Origin: Dermanyssus gallinae
Taxonomy: Eukaryota > Arthropoda > Arachnida > Mesostigmata > Dermanyssidae
Assembly: GCA_003439945.1 (NCBI GenBank)
Contig: QVRM01002290.1
Coordinates: 53,018 to 117,017 of the forward strand
Direction: 5' to 3'
Length of the DNA stretch: 64,000 bases
Shown piece by piece: positions 47,292 to 59,034 of this stretch; positions within the stretch are counted from its first letter, which is position 1; each line of letters starts with the position of its first letter. A model generated the notes under the pieces. It saw only the letters and a list, made by a program, of their open reading frames with translations, was not told where the DNA came from and did not search any database. The position numbers and the translations under genes were made by a program.

Positions 47292-48000
47292 CTACATGTT
47301 ATACGATTGTTGCCCTGCTTGTAAGAAGTGCTCTTGTTCGACTTGTCTATTAACTAGTGCGGACACTTCTTTAGATAAGTTTTTTTTTAAATATTTGTCG
47401 CGAAACCTTGACCTCACTATCAATCTGAACATGTCTAGAGAGTTAAAACCGTTGACGTTTAATATTGCTTGGCATCTTTCGAGTTTTCGACGCCCGGGTT
47501 CATTGCGGCGTGCTTGCGTTAGTTTATTCTCAGCCAGTTTAGATTTAATGGTCTCATCGAAAGGTGACAACCTACTACTATTCCGACTTTATCTATAACG
47601 GGCATAGCAGAAACTGTCGCAGCCTCTGCATATGACTGTTGAGTCTGTTGCGTGATTTGCGCCGTCGATAGCATAAACTGATTTTTCAACCCTTTATCAT
47701 AATTTAGACTACACCCGTTCTGCCTATGTTTTGACGGGCTCGCAGCCCTAGCAGGAATGCCTTCAATCGCCCCTCTGACAACTCATTTACCTCTGGCAGC
47801 TCTCACTGCCTTCTTCTCTCCGGCAAGAACGTTCTGTTTGGCTGACTCAGCAGTCACGCTCGCTCCGCCGGGAGAGGGCCATGCGCTTTACTCGTGCCCG
47901 TGCACAACTCCTCGATGTCCTCCTCATCACCTCTCCGGACGAAGTAAGCGACGTGTCACACCATTAGACTCGGGGGTAACTTTGCTTCGCCACGCCTTAG
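47292..48000 (-). pseudogene. Decayed coding-like region, possibly retroelement ORF1
   Basis: Consecutive minus-strand frames read like one protein. RRGDEEDIEELCTGTSKAHG lies near 47.9 kb, then SAKQNVLAGEKKAVRAARGK, a stop, and IPARAASPSKHRQNGCSLNY. QITQQTQQSYAEAATVSAMP and a shift near 47.58 kb follow. Last comes PFDETIKSKLAENKLTQARR to LQAGQQSYNM at 47292. Composition (basic, Gln/Ala-rich, no repeats) recalls gag-like first ORFs of non-LTR elements. I see no zinc knuckle and cannot name the family. Upstream the stretch thins out towards a (TA)n array at 48261-48300. Confidence 0.42.
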
Positions 48001-48260
48001 CCTCTCTCTGTTCTCTGGCTTTGTTTTGCGTCGAGAACGTCTTTCGCGGTCTTCTCGTGGACGTGTGACACTTAACCGTGCATTATTTAACCGTGCATTA
48101 TCCTGTCTCCTGTACCTGACGGATGCATGGGCGCCGTTTAGATGCGTTACTTGAAGCTGATGAGATGTCTAGCCGCACTCACTGGCTGAGCTGACGGCTC
48201 ATTGGCACTATGAAAATCAAGCTTTAGGTCGCAGTTGGACGGTATGCTTAAGCCGGCCAC

Positions 48261-48293
<33 letters not shown>

Positions 48294-48466
48294 TATATAT
48301 CGAGTTTTGTTATTCTATAGCTTTATGAAGCGCCACACCTAGTAATCCAGAACATTTAAATCTAGATTGCTAGTCCACCGTGAGTGCTTATTCCAGAGCG
48401 AGCTCAAATGCTCTGCCAGGCATTCTTGCACTAAACGGCTGGTTTACGGTCCTGCTGGCACACGTG

Positions 48467-48935
48467 TTAACCAACCTTATTCTGCACTGTGGGCAAGCCA
48501 ATGACAATTTTGCCGGTTGATGTTTGGCAAACACGGCCTGCTGCTATGTGTTTGAGAGAACCTAGACATTGAATAAGTCTGTTTATTTTAGGGGCCTCAG
48601 AAAGATGATTTTTATCTTCTCCTCTAGGTTTGGGGAACTGATGTCCCATCTTACTCCCACCATGATGGGCTTATCGTCTTGTCCACTTCACTGTCCCGAG
48701 GATGTTGCGAAAGTCTCTTCCGCGTAGCGGTTTTCTTGGCTGTCATGAGCGTCAGGATGGCGTCGATGAAGTTCGCCGCGTCCCTAAACGCTGTTGTCGA
48801 TGTCATCATGTAGCTCACCACTTCCTTGACGGGGTGGCCCCTCATGACCGTAAAGCCCCTGCACCTTTTTCTTTTCCAGAGAGACTTGCAGTGCAGAATA
48901 GTTACATTTGGTGCTCCAATACTAGGATCGTGCAT
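48467..48935 (-). pseudogene. Possible RT-fingers relic, weak
   Basis: The minus strand reads FPKPRGEDKNHLSEAPKINR then LIQCLGSLKHIAAGRV, then GLPTVQNKVG. This could be a decayed IPKPGK...YRPI.LL..LGK..E...RV...QYGF segment of a LINE RT. The frame before it (48651-48935) is open but unrecognised. Other readings are equally possible. Confidence 0.25.
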
Positions 48936-49328
48936 TGAAATACCAGGATCGTTCAGAATGCTTGCCTTTGCTGTGCCTCACCTATAGAGTGCCCACGCAG
49001 GGAATTTTATCATAAATCTGCCGCTCTGCTATGCTAACGGCGTACCTAGCAACCTTGTAAACTGCTATTTTCGGAAAACAAAACACTTTTATTATTTTAT
49101 TAGAGGATCATCCGGCGCAAATAGCGCGAAAACTAGCTGATCTTTGCTAAACAATTATTTTGACGCAAATGCTCGATTCTGGCTGACCGCCAGTGCGTAC
49201 TAAGTGATAGTGTTTGCTTGTATTCCACTTGAAACAGGCTCTCGTTGGATACCAGACATGACGCATCAGTGCATAGTGAATACGTTCAGACAGCCCGCCA
49301 AAGTTTGACCCGGTTTTGCTAGCCCATC

Positions 49329-49360
<32 letters not shown>

Positions 49361-49366
49361 CTTTAG
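48936..49366. other. No gene; (TA)n array at the end
   Basis: (TA)n at 49331-49360 followed by CTTTAG, which would be the acceptor of the next candidate exon. Confidence 0.5.
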
Positions 49367-49563
49367 TTCACTCCAGCTGGACAAATGACGGCAGCCAGAA
49401 AATCGAAGCAGCGCATGGCGATTACGATGACCGCACGGTCGATGATTTCACTTTGACGAGACGGAATTTTGCGATGGCACCAGCTTCAATCGCCGGCTCG
49501 GTCGCAAAGCCGAGACAATCGACAATCGAGGCGACGTCCAATCGTGAGACCTCGATGCTGCAG
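49367..49563 (+). CDS. Candidate internal exon, unassigned host gene
   Basis: Between ATACTTTAG and CTGCAG|GTATGG, 197 bp stay open in one frame only; the other two plus frames hit stops. The protein is non-repetitive: SSWTNDGSQKIEAAHGDYDD, RTVDDFTLTRRNFAMAPASI, then AKPRQSTIEATSNRETSMLQ. It begins with two bases of a split codon and ends on a whole codon, which fits the phase of the candidate exon at 56046. The acceptor is weak because the (TA)n array replaces a polypyrimidine tract. The minus strand is also open here. I do not recognise the family. Confidence 0.38.
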
Positions 49564-52315
49564 GTATGGATCGATTGACTTCGAGGGATCGACTGCGTAG
49601 TGATCATTGAACACGGCCCGGATTGCCCAGTTCTACCGCATTTGCTACGTTCGCGCAGACAACGACTCATCACGCAGTTTTAGTCGGCATAAAATGTCGA
49701 TCGGACAAAGCTCATCTATATATATATATATATATATATCTGGTTGCAGAACTGTATATATGCATATCTATATACGATGGTCTAGACTGAAGTATAATCA
49801 TAGAGTTTACCTGCAGATTGGAGGCTCACACATGCGCATACACGGACACGTTGTCTTGTTGATGTATGAATACTACGTATATACTTACAAGCGCTCAAAG
49901 CGACGAGTGTCGTTACATAACGAACCAATATTGGTACGTGTCACAAGACATACTACAAAAGATCGCCGCTCATAGGCGGCCTGACGATGAAGCACGCACA
50001 TTGCTGCATATACTTTAGTTGGCGGAATCGCTACGACTTGGATCCTGCAATCCGATCACTGCAGATTCTAGGTAGGTACGGCCTCGGGCCGAATGCGGTT
50101 CGGGACGCGGCAATTTCGTCGCGCGTACACATGTGAAGCCAATCCCAAGGTGTGAACGCACAGCTGCCACCCACGCTTATGCCCGTTTGAACGGCCGCGG
50201 CGTAATTCGGTGTTCATCTGGCAGAGAGAGAGAAAGAAGGAAAGAAAGAAAGAAAAAAGAGAGACTGGTTATTGTAATTCAGCTCGCAGTCATTATGCAG
50301 ATATGGCGACGACGCCCTTGCGTATATACATATATATTTGTGACGACCACTACGACGAAGACCACGACGGCCATGGAGCACGCGCCAGTGTTCCGGAGTA
50401 TGACTGGCTGTTTGGCAGTAGCAACAACAACAGCAGCAGCAGCAGTAGCAGCATCAAATCAACGCCCAAAGAGAACAACTATTAAGCTAACCCGCTTGCT
50501 AGAAGATCTACTCCTCTAATATGGTGGTGTTGTCGTTAACTCGGTGGTCCGTTCCGGTTGTGGAGCTGGGCAAAAGGTTAAAGGGCAGAATCTTATTAAA
50601 GAATCTCCGTACGATTTTATGTCTGTTCGCTAGCTTCTCGGGCTGGCGGGGCTTAACGAGGGCTCAACGTGTGATCGATTAGTAGACTCTGTTTCTGTTC
50701 ACATTGTGAGGCTGAAGCAGGCAGTATGCGCTTGGACGTTTCTGCGTTAGCTTAACCTTTACCGAGGCGACAAAGGCAGCAGGTGTGAGCGCAATGACGG
50801 GGATGGCCAAGGATTACGATAGGCAAGCTCTGCGCGTTTGCTTACATCTGTACAGCAGCTTCGGTACTTGTTGGTTTTGCCGACAGCAGCTGAAACCCGC
50901 CGGCATGGTCTTGGTGTGTTTCAGTGTCAGGGGGGGGGGGGGGGGGCTTGCAGGAAGAAATCGTGGCAAAACCTGGCTATAATACCCTTGTGGCTGTCGG
51001 AGCTAAAACGATTAGTGGCCGGCCACGAAATGTTCTGTACAAACAAACACAATGTTTTTTTGTTTTGGTATTATTGTTGCCACTACAGTGTAGTTCGCTA
51101 ACCAATACTAACCTACTCACATGTTAGACCAGACTAGTCTATACTCTGCCGTAGCTAAATCGATTGTTATTTTGTTTGGTTCTTGTTGTAACTATGATTA
51201 AAATCTCAGAAACTAGGTTATAGAAAAGGGGGTTGCGGTCTTGAAAAGGGGATAGATGTCCTCCTGACAGGTGTCGCGCTTCCATAGAACCTGCGACTGC
51301 TAGCGCTGGAGTGGCCAGACACCCCCGTGCCACCTCCATGCCGTCGACCGCGTCATTCAGTCCATCGAACGAGAGTACGACATACGCATCGATAGGCATC
51401 GACCGGAGCCTGCCTTCTTCTTCTTCTTCTCTTCTTTCTTCTTCACCTTAGTGCAGTGCAAGCTACACCATCTTAGCTCTCGAATCGCATCGAGTACTGT
51501 GCGTTCGAATACCTTTCTGCTTTTTGCAAGCAGCAATCTGAGCCAATCTCCTTGTTGCTGTCTCCGGCGAACAAGCTAATCTGCGTTGCTGTGTCCGGCA
51601 AAACAGCTCCCCTGCGTTGTGCGGGTCTGTAAGAGTATGGTAGTAATTCTATTTACCTCTATACAAGTGCACCGAGGAGGCGGAAGTCTCTCTCGCCCTT
51701 CGTCCACCTTCATCCACGTCCACCAGCAGAGTAGCCGAACGGCAGGTGCAGAAGCTTGCTACGATGGCGGCGCCAGCGAGTCGCGCTTGTGCACTCTCAA
51801 TTCTGTACCTACTCTCTTGAGTGCATACGCCGCAGTATGCACTCAACGCTTAGTAACAGGAAGTGAACTAGGAAGTAGCGACAACAAAGATGACGGCTTT
51901 GGCTTAACGGCGCGCGGCAAGTGCGATCCACGACAACGCCGCGCTTTTCCACGCCGTGCCACCGGAGGGAGGAAACGCTAGCCGGTTTTGACTAATTGAC
52001 ACAAGAGCCTATGAGCGGTCGAGATCATGCATGCACACACACACACACACTCAAACACAGAGGCACACGAGGTTTAAAGCATTTGAATTTTATGTTAAGT
52101 CGATCATTTAGTCTACAGGAAACGAGTGGTTTTATCTATGATCTATAAGACTACGATAAACTTGTTGTTTTGAAAATGTTCTATAGAAATATTTTTAAAA
52201 TGAAAAAAACATGCAGTGGTTTGGGTGAACTTTAGCGGTACAAAACCCGACATTGCCAACAGGCCAGTGAAGTCTTTTCAAGTGATTCCATTGCAGGAAT
52301 AGCAGTTGTACAGTG

Positions 52316-52317
<2 letters not shown>
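49564..52317. other. No confident genes; simple repeats
   Basis: (TA)n at 49717-49739, (GAAA)n near 50232-50262, a (CAG/CAA) stretch near 50420-50450, G17 at 50930-50946, (TTC)n near 51417-51446 and (CA)n near 52035-52050. A 10-bp inverted repeat around TTGAGTGCAT lies at 51816-51846. Open frames here are short or on both strands. Confidence 0.5.

Positions 52318-52411
<94 letters not shown>
52318..52411. repeat. (TA)n microsatellite, about 94 bp
   Basis: Uninterrupted TA repeat, one of the longest pure arrays in the window. Confidence 0.97.
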
Positions 52412-52413
<2 letters not shown>

Positions 52414-52634
52414 CTGATTATTCATATGTAAATGTATCATAATTACTAATATATTACATATATAATTTTTACAATATTGTTTGTCATGATTATATTGCTT
52501 GAGTGTTGGTGATCACTCAACATTATTTGGCGTTGCCTCTCTGTAGTTTCAATGACACCCTCTGTCGTAGGAACGCGGTCGATCTTGGCTCCGCTGTGGC
52601 CTCGAAGAGATTCCTACCAAGCTCTTTTGTCAGT

Positions 52635-52639
<5 letters not shown>

Positions 52640-52693
<54 letters not shown>
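52640..52693. repeat. (AAT)n microsatellite
   Basis: Pure AAT triplets for about 54 bp. Confidence 0.97.
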
Positions 52694-52695
<2 letters not shown>

Positions 52696-54282
52696 AATAA
52701 GCAGCTTCCACTTTGCGTACGGAGTTCGAATGTAGCGTACGCGTCAATCGCCTTTGGGCAATTTCGTTAGTATGGGGGGGGGGGGGATCACGGGGGCATT
52801 ACTAAGCAAAGCCAACCCCACTGACCGGTTGTCTTGGCGTGACTCATGAGCGCCGTCGCTGGGCATCTTGTCGGCCGGCAGATGTGGACTTGTTCAGTCT
52901 ACAGCTAGTGTGTCCTAAACGTCAAAAATGGCGAACTAACAAATCAAACTGTAGCAGAATTTGGCAAAGCACCCGGCTTCAATTGCTGATTCTACTGCAG
53001 ACGCTGCTTTCAATATCATCACTCACTTAGAGCAAAGCTAAGCGTAGTAAAACAATTTGACCAATAGGGGAAACGCCAAGCAGAATAAGAGCAACAAACA
53101 GCCACTGTATGAAGCTGGGACGGTTATGCGCTGCTGTGGGGATGCGTGTGGTCGCTGCTGGACAGTCGGTCAAAGTTGTCGGTTGCTATACGTTTTTAGC
53201 GTCTCTAAATGCCAAAACAAACACAGATTAGTCACGCTTAGTCACGCAGAGACGTCGCGAAACATAGTGAATGCTAATGAGGCGACGAAGAGTACAGGGG
53301 TCTAATCGGCCATAGATAGACTACATACGGCGCACGGCTGACGAAGCAATCCAGCAGACGAAGTGGAACAGCCCCTGAACAGCTCTGCCTTGAGTAAACA
53401 ACACTCGCAGTTTAGTGCTGTCGCCATTTGCCTTGCTTTGCGTTTGTTGACGTTTACTGTCAACTGTTATACGTTGTAATTCTTATTGCAGCCAGCATGT
53501 AATTTATCATACATAGACTGAGTAGTGAGAAAACGTACGGTCGATTGTTGTCAAGAGCCAGTCGTAGTAATAAAGCGGGACAAAAAAACCCCGCAAAAGT
53601 CCTGACTCGTCCAGGAGCTTTGGCAGGAGAAGCATCTTTGTCTAGAAACATTATACATTTAACCATAATATTCTAGCTTAAGACGCAGCTTCATGCATCT
53701 CCAAGTGCGTAAGGCAATTCATTAGGAAACACCACATCTGTGCACAAGACAATAGCTAGGAAAATAAACCGTAGGTCCTGTTGCCCACAAATAAAATCAC
53801 GAACTATTCCTGAAGTCAGTGTAGATGATTATCAGTGTAGATTATAGATCTTACCTCATACATTGACGATCTACTTCGCATAACAGAATTATCAATAATA
53901 GCATTATGATATAGCCGAGGAAAAATACGCTTGGCACAACAAGCCTATTAGCAATGACGAAGTGATCGTCAAAGTCAAGCGGATGTCGCGCGGAAGCGAC
54001 AGGACAGCCTCACAACAGAACCTTTAAACGAAAATCGAGAGCTTGTCATACCTTTTTTCAACGCAGTGCTTACCACGGCTCAAATACCAGCCGCCTAAAG
54101 AACTTCAAGGCTCCGTTACATGAAAGATAAGCCGAAGCTATGCCAAAGCAAACTATAGAGAAAACAGCCTGTCAAATCATATTTTCAAGTAGCTCACTTC
54201 AAGAATTGTATCATTGTACTGTCACCCACATTTTGCCCCAAATGATGCGACATCAATTCGGATATATATATATTATAATATA

Positions 54283-54346
<64 letters not shown>

Positions 54347-55539
54347 AGAAACGTTCTGTAAGCAGCCAATAGAAAAGCTGCAGGAATATATCGACGATCG
54401 GTGACACAAATCCAGTATGCGTTGCATTCGTTTATATGGAAAATACTTTTAATCGTGTCAACCGAGAAAAGCTTACTAGTCCCTGGACAACCTCCTTATT
54501 ACAAAGACTGTATGCTTTCGAGCGTATTTGCAAGTGTGTCTCATGCATTAACTGCTATTGGCCATTTTAGACTTTGTAGCCCACTGATGACACTTTTAAC
54601 AACACTCCACAGGGGCAGCACTAAGAGTCTTCAACTTTCTCAGAGTGAACTCTCTCTCTCTTTCGAACCTGAAGATATTGGCTTGAGTGACGTAGAGTTT
54701 TCGCCTAATATCAAAACGTTTATCTCTTAAGTCACTTAATTCACTTCCTCAAAACTGCTCGACTATTATTGCCATTTATCTTGTCAATGAAAGTGCTGTA
54801 TGAAGCTGTGAAAACGCTTGCATGCGAATGGTTTAGCCTTCCTTCCGCTTACGTGACGAATGGAACCTGAACTTTGTTATTGAAAGCTGTACCGACGGTT
54901 CAGCTTTTAACACAGGAAAGAAACCTGAACTATGCTAGTGAAAGATATATCGACGGTCCAGCTTTTAACGCTGACCATTGAAGGATGGCAAACAAAACCG
55001 ACCGCAGTGTGATTTGTAGAGTACCTTGGCACGGTCTTCACTCATTTGCTATTTGAAAACCGGAGCTGCTGCATATCAGCAGACAGGTGTGAATGTTTGA
55101 CTACCGCCATGTGAATGAACGATAATCTTGTATTTCGTCACCAAGTAAGCCTGGCAAACCTTTTTATGAAGGTAAAAATGTTTCGTGAGCCCTTATAAAT
55201 AAAATAGTACTTGGCATTTTAAGCGCATATAATAGGACGGATGAAAAGATCTGATTAATGATTATAAATAGAATATTTTTCATTTTTCAAGTGTTTTGTT
55301 CCTTTCAGAACTCTCGCTCGCTGCAATTCAATTGTGCTACTTTCACACTCTTCGAAACGTTTTAAGTGCGGCTTGACGGAATTGAGTTGAGTTGCTTCTG
55401 CAGATTTTTCTTTCTCCTGCGGAACAGGAAAATAGAGAGAGTGTAGACCTCTTGCGTCGAACTTTATCGTGCAATATTCTTAAAATGTGCGGTATAATTT
55501 ATTATTAAACGTAAAATCAGGCGATACACATTTGTAGAA
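52694..55539. other. No recognisable genes
   Basis: (TA)n at 54261-54343. A two-copy tandem repeat of period 59 begins with AACCTGAACT at 54863 and 54922. On the minus strand near 53.85-53.9 kb a short ATG-led frame (MLLLIILLCEVDRQCM) runs into a GTAAGA donor; too short to call. Confidence 0.5.
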
Positions 55540-55740
55540 GATGCCCCATGGGGTCGAAAAAATAGTCCTAATAACCCTGGTGTTGGATCGACATTTGTTG
55601 ACTACGATATCACAATTATTTTCAACGTTTTTTCTGTTAGTGTCGTCGAAGGCTTTCCCGATTGGGGGTCATCTTTGGCTCGTTACCTCTGCCACCAAAT
55701 CGACGGTACCACGTATACACAGTATTTTGGGACACTATAT
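55540..55740 (-). pseudogene. Mariner transposase N-terminal relic
   Basis: The minus strand reads NTVYTWYRRFGGRGNEPKMT, the second part of a mariner helix-turn-helix region. A shifted frame then gives GKAFDDTNRKNVENN and DIVVNKCRSNTRVIRTIFST, in the position of GRPSTST...V..LV..DRRLTVREIA. No catalytic Asp blocks or TIRs were found. A short (TA)n at 55736-55748 splits the N-terminal side. Heavily decayed. Confidence 0.45.
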
Positions 55741-56045
55741 ATATATATGTATAACAAGCAGTTTGAAATATTTCCACCACTTACGAACATATGATTTGAT
55801 TTTTAACACTTTACCACCGACTGACGCGAAATTTGACCTGTGCGTAGTTAATTAATGGCCCTTCTATGCAAAACAAATCGGAATTCAAAGTACTAGAACT
55901 TGCTGAACTGCCCTTTTATGTGTTACTTTTAAGTATTTTTGTAAAATTAATGATTGTTGTATAATTACACACGTAAGTGAATAATAAGTTGCATTTTTGT
56001 TTTAATTCTTCTTTTTTTATAACCTTGTGTTAATCTTCGTTGCAG

Positions 56046-56115
56046 GCAAGTGTCGATCATCTTCTACTTTTGGTCAGCCCGCGGGGCAGCATCTACAATG
56101 ACATGACTGCGAGAG
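56046..56115 (+). CDS. Candidate 70-bp internal exon with strong splice sites
   Basis: A pyrimidine-rich tract and CTTCGTTGCAG precede 70 bp that are followed by GAGAG|GTAAGT, a consensus donor. Only one frame is open: ASVDHLLLLVSPRGSIYNDM then TAR, plus one base. The entry phase (0) matches the exit of the candidate exon at 49367-49563, and the exit phase matches the entry of the one at 58297-58403. This is the best-supported host exon in the window by splice context, though it is short. Protein family not recognised. Confidence 0.48.
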
Positions 56116-56669
56116 GTAAGTACAAAGAAGTAGCGCCTGGCGCAGTCTAGAAGTCATACCAAATACGTAAATTGCGACCCGCGAGTGATTTATTTACCAT
56201 AACATAACTAATACGCTCTATTACTACCCTACAAGTTTTATTTCTATCACGCCAAGGGGCGTATTGTTACGTGCGTACGCACTGTTACGTGCGTACGATA
56301 TACTGGGCTTGTGTATGCATTGGCCATGCAAACAGGCCATTGATGGGCTCCAAACGCGCCAAGATATACGTATATGGAGTGTTGAGAGCATTGGTTAGAC
56401 GATATGTTTTACTTGGGACTTGATTAAGCAGGACTGCAGCCTATCTGCGTCTGTCGGCCGGTAGTGTGGGGCTGCGACTTACTAATAAGCAGCCAGGTCG
56501 TCTGCATATTGCTGGATTTCATTTTTGTTGTCTGTAAACGTCAAGCAGTTCGCTGTAAACAATTATTATTATTATTAGTGCTAAAAAGAATGGTACCCCC
56601 CCTACCAAGACTGAAAACTACTGTTTTTAAAATAATCGACATATCATGGTATTTGCGAATCGAACAAAG

Positions 56670-56708
<39 letters not shown>

Positions 56709-58296
56709 AATTGACTGAAGCGAAATTGCCTATATATCATTAAATATAACCTAAACAATACGTATTGTCTTTGGCTAATCAAATGAAAATCTGGATATGG
56801 GGATCTCGTTTAGTCAGTCCACAATTAACGGCTCTGTATAAGGTGGCGACGTTAGTTCTACTTCTAAATTGGCATTCCCAGCATGTTGACAAGGCTCAAG
56901 CAGTATAAAATGTGCAGTTTGTAAAGGTATTGCATCGGATGCCTACGATAGGACAGTGAGTGATCGTAATTAAATTAGATCGGCTTAAAATGGTGTACAG
57001 TGTTTTAGCTACTGGAGGCCATGAGTCAGCAGCAGACCAGGGGAGCGGTCGTTGCTAAACAGGCTTTGTTTCAGGCCATGCCATTCTAAGAGAGAGAGAG
57101 AGACTTGCTTGTCATGCAGCCATACGCGCAGCACAGAAATAACTACAGATAACCTTTAAAGCTGTGCAAAGACGCACGGATGCATAAAACAGCGCCATTG
57201 TTTAAAAAGGCTTAGCTCTTCTAAAACAAGGGCTTAAGCCTACATAGGTGAGGCGCGCTTTGATACCTTGTCACCTATTCATCGGTACCATGAAGACGAC
57301 GGCAAAGAAGGAACGCTGATGTAGACGGACAGACAGTATGCCCTATCGCGGTTCTAACGTTTTCTTGGGCCGCTTAATTAGTTTATAGTCAAAATGGCTC
57401 CAGCAGGAGGTTTTAGAGTGTAACATCAGAAATTAGTCAACTTCTCGCCTTCGTCGCCTTTTCCCGTCACGCGCGGGGGCCGGGGGGGGGAGACTATCTC
57501 AGCGAACAAAGAGAGTTTTGCCTCTTTGAGTTCGTTTTGAGCTTTTATCACCAGTACAGCCGAGGCTGATAAGTCGGGTGGGCTGACAAATAAGCTTGAA
57601 CCACTCGATTCGATCGGAAACAGTCACCGCAAGCAAGGTTAGCTAGTGTGGAACAGAAGTTCAGAAGTGCTTCAACGAGCTCGGGACGGAGGCGTTTCCG
57701 CTCTCACGAATCACCTCGGTGATCCAGATTGCGCCTGACACGAGCTTCTCTCGTTGCTACAGAGGAAAAACGAATTCAATGTGCCACGTGCCACTAGAGA
57801 ATTACGTTCAATAGAACCCGCTGACCGGCCATGTTACATGAGCAGCACGCCCATGTGTCTCCGTCTGGGGAAGCCGTGCGAAGGCCGTAAATGATGTCAA
57901 AACAGTCCGCACGCGCTCAGGTGTTTCCGACGGTAGTCCGACGCATCAATTTTGCCTGTTCGGCGCTGCGACTTGCGCGCACCTTTTTAAAATTTGAAGT
58001 CAATGTCGGTGCTTGACTCAACTCAACGACGGCTCCTTATCAGTCAGCAGCGTTCATATCTTGGCTTGCTTTGTCTGCACACCCCCTGACGAGCACACGC
58101 ATGTTGTCAAGTCCTCAACAACGCGACGAAAGAGTCCTCACGTCACGGCCGAGCGTAATTGGCCCCATTCCGGTCAGTTTTGCTCGTTGCGCTTTTGTTT
58201 TGTTTCTTTTTGCTCTCGTTCGTCATATTTTTGTTTTACGTTTTGTTCGTCTTCGTCTACTTGTGTTCCTGCTTGCTTTTGTTTCGACTTGCTTAG
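56116..58296. other. Probable intron or intergenic sequence
   Basis: The unit TGTTACGTGCGTACG occurs twice in tandem at about 56268-56299. (TA)n at 56671-56705. From about 57.43 kb the sequence becomes more GC- and CpG-rich. A T-rich tract at 58190-58296 ends CTTGCTTAG, a usable acceptor. Confidence 0.45.
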
Positions 58297-58403
58297 CTCA
58301 TCTTCATTTTCATCTTTGCGGTGGCCGGAGAGGGCCATCTTCTGAGGGAGGTTGCGTCGCGTCCATCGACCCCTCGATGACTACTACCTCGATGATGGCG
58401 ACG
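58297..58403 (+). CDS. Candidate exon, weak
   Basis: It follows a long pyrimidine-rich tract and CTTGCTTAG and ends at GCGACG|GTGAGG. The phase-compatible frame gives HLHFHLCGGRRGPSSEGGCV then ASIDPSMTTTSMMAT. The first bases would complete the codon split after 56115. The His/Phe start comes from the T-rich tract, so the true acceptor may lie elsewhere. The frame stays open past the donor to 58484 through a Gly-rich run. Unassigned. Confidence 0.22.
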
Positions 58404-58922
58404 GTGAGGCGCCCTGAGACCCTTCAGACGACTTCAGTCGGCAGCGGCGGTGGCGGCGGCGCCACTGATCGATCTCCTCCGTAAATGATGTCAAAGCAGG
58501 CAGCACGCGCTTAGGTGAAGCGGTCGGACCTGTGCGAGACAGCACGCCAAGCATCGAGAATGAATGGGATGAAAAATTTGGACGTACAATGACCGACGAG
58601 TTATGATTAAGTGAGGCTTTGACCACGCGCCGTGTATGCGCATCTCTCGAAACGCCATAAAGTAGAAAAGCGAATTCCGACAAGTAGGCCGCTTTGCAAA
58701 GGCAGATCCGCAGCATCATCATCATATTCTGGCATCGTCTAACGATGCGTAGAGTCCTCGTCGTTGCCGTTGTTGTTGTTGTTGTTTTTGTTGTTGTTGT
58801 TGTTCTTTTTGTGTTGTTGTTGACGATCATGATCAATAAGTCTTATAGTACTATTGTATGCCCTATCTAGGTATATCTTTATATACATATACGCATAGAT
58901 ACATTTCTATGTATAAAATATA

Positions 58923-58956
<34 letters not shown>
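58404..58956. other. No gene; GTT-rich tract and (TA)n
   Basis: GTT-rich at 58764-58822 and (TA)n at 58918-58957. Confidence 0.5.
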
Positions 58957-58960
<4 letters not shown>

Positions 58961-59034
58961 GTTTAAAAAAAAATGTTTTCGTTTTTTTAATGATTCTCTA
59001 CGGACAAAACCGAAAAAAACTTTTTTGTAGCCCT
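58957..59034. mobile_element. Miniature element, copy 2 (both ends present)
   Basis: About 78 bp between two (TA)n runs. The left end is TTGGGTTTAAAAAAAAATGT and the right end, reversed, TAGGGCTACAAAAAAGTTTT, forming imperfect TIRs. The centre GATTCTCTACGGACAAAACC is shared with copy 1 at 47130-47190, which is in the opposite orientation. Resembles a mariner-derived MITE. Confidence 0.65.

Noticed and set aside
51419..51640. Exon after a strong (TTC)n polypyrimidine tract and CACCTTAG
   Set aside because: The open frame ends within about 30 codons with no donor; the tract is a microsatellite.
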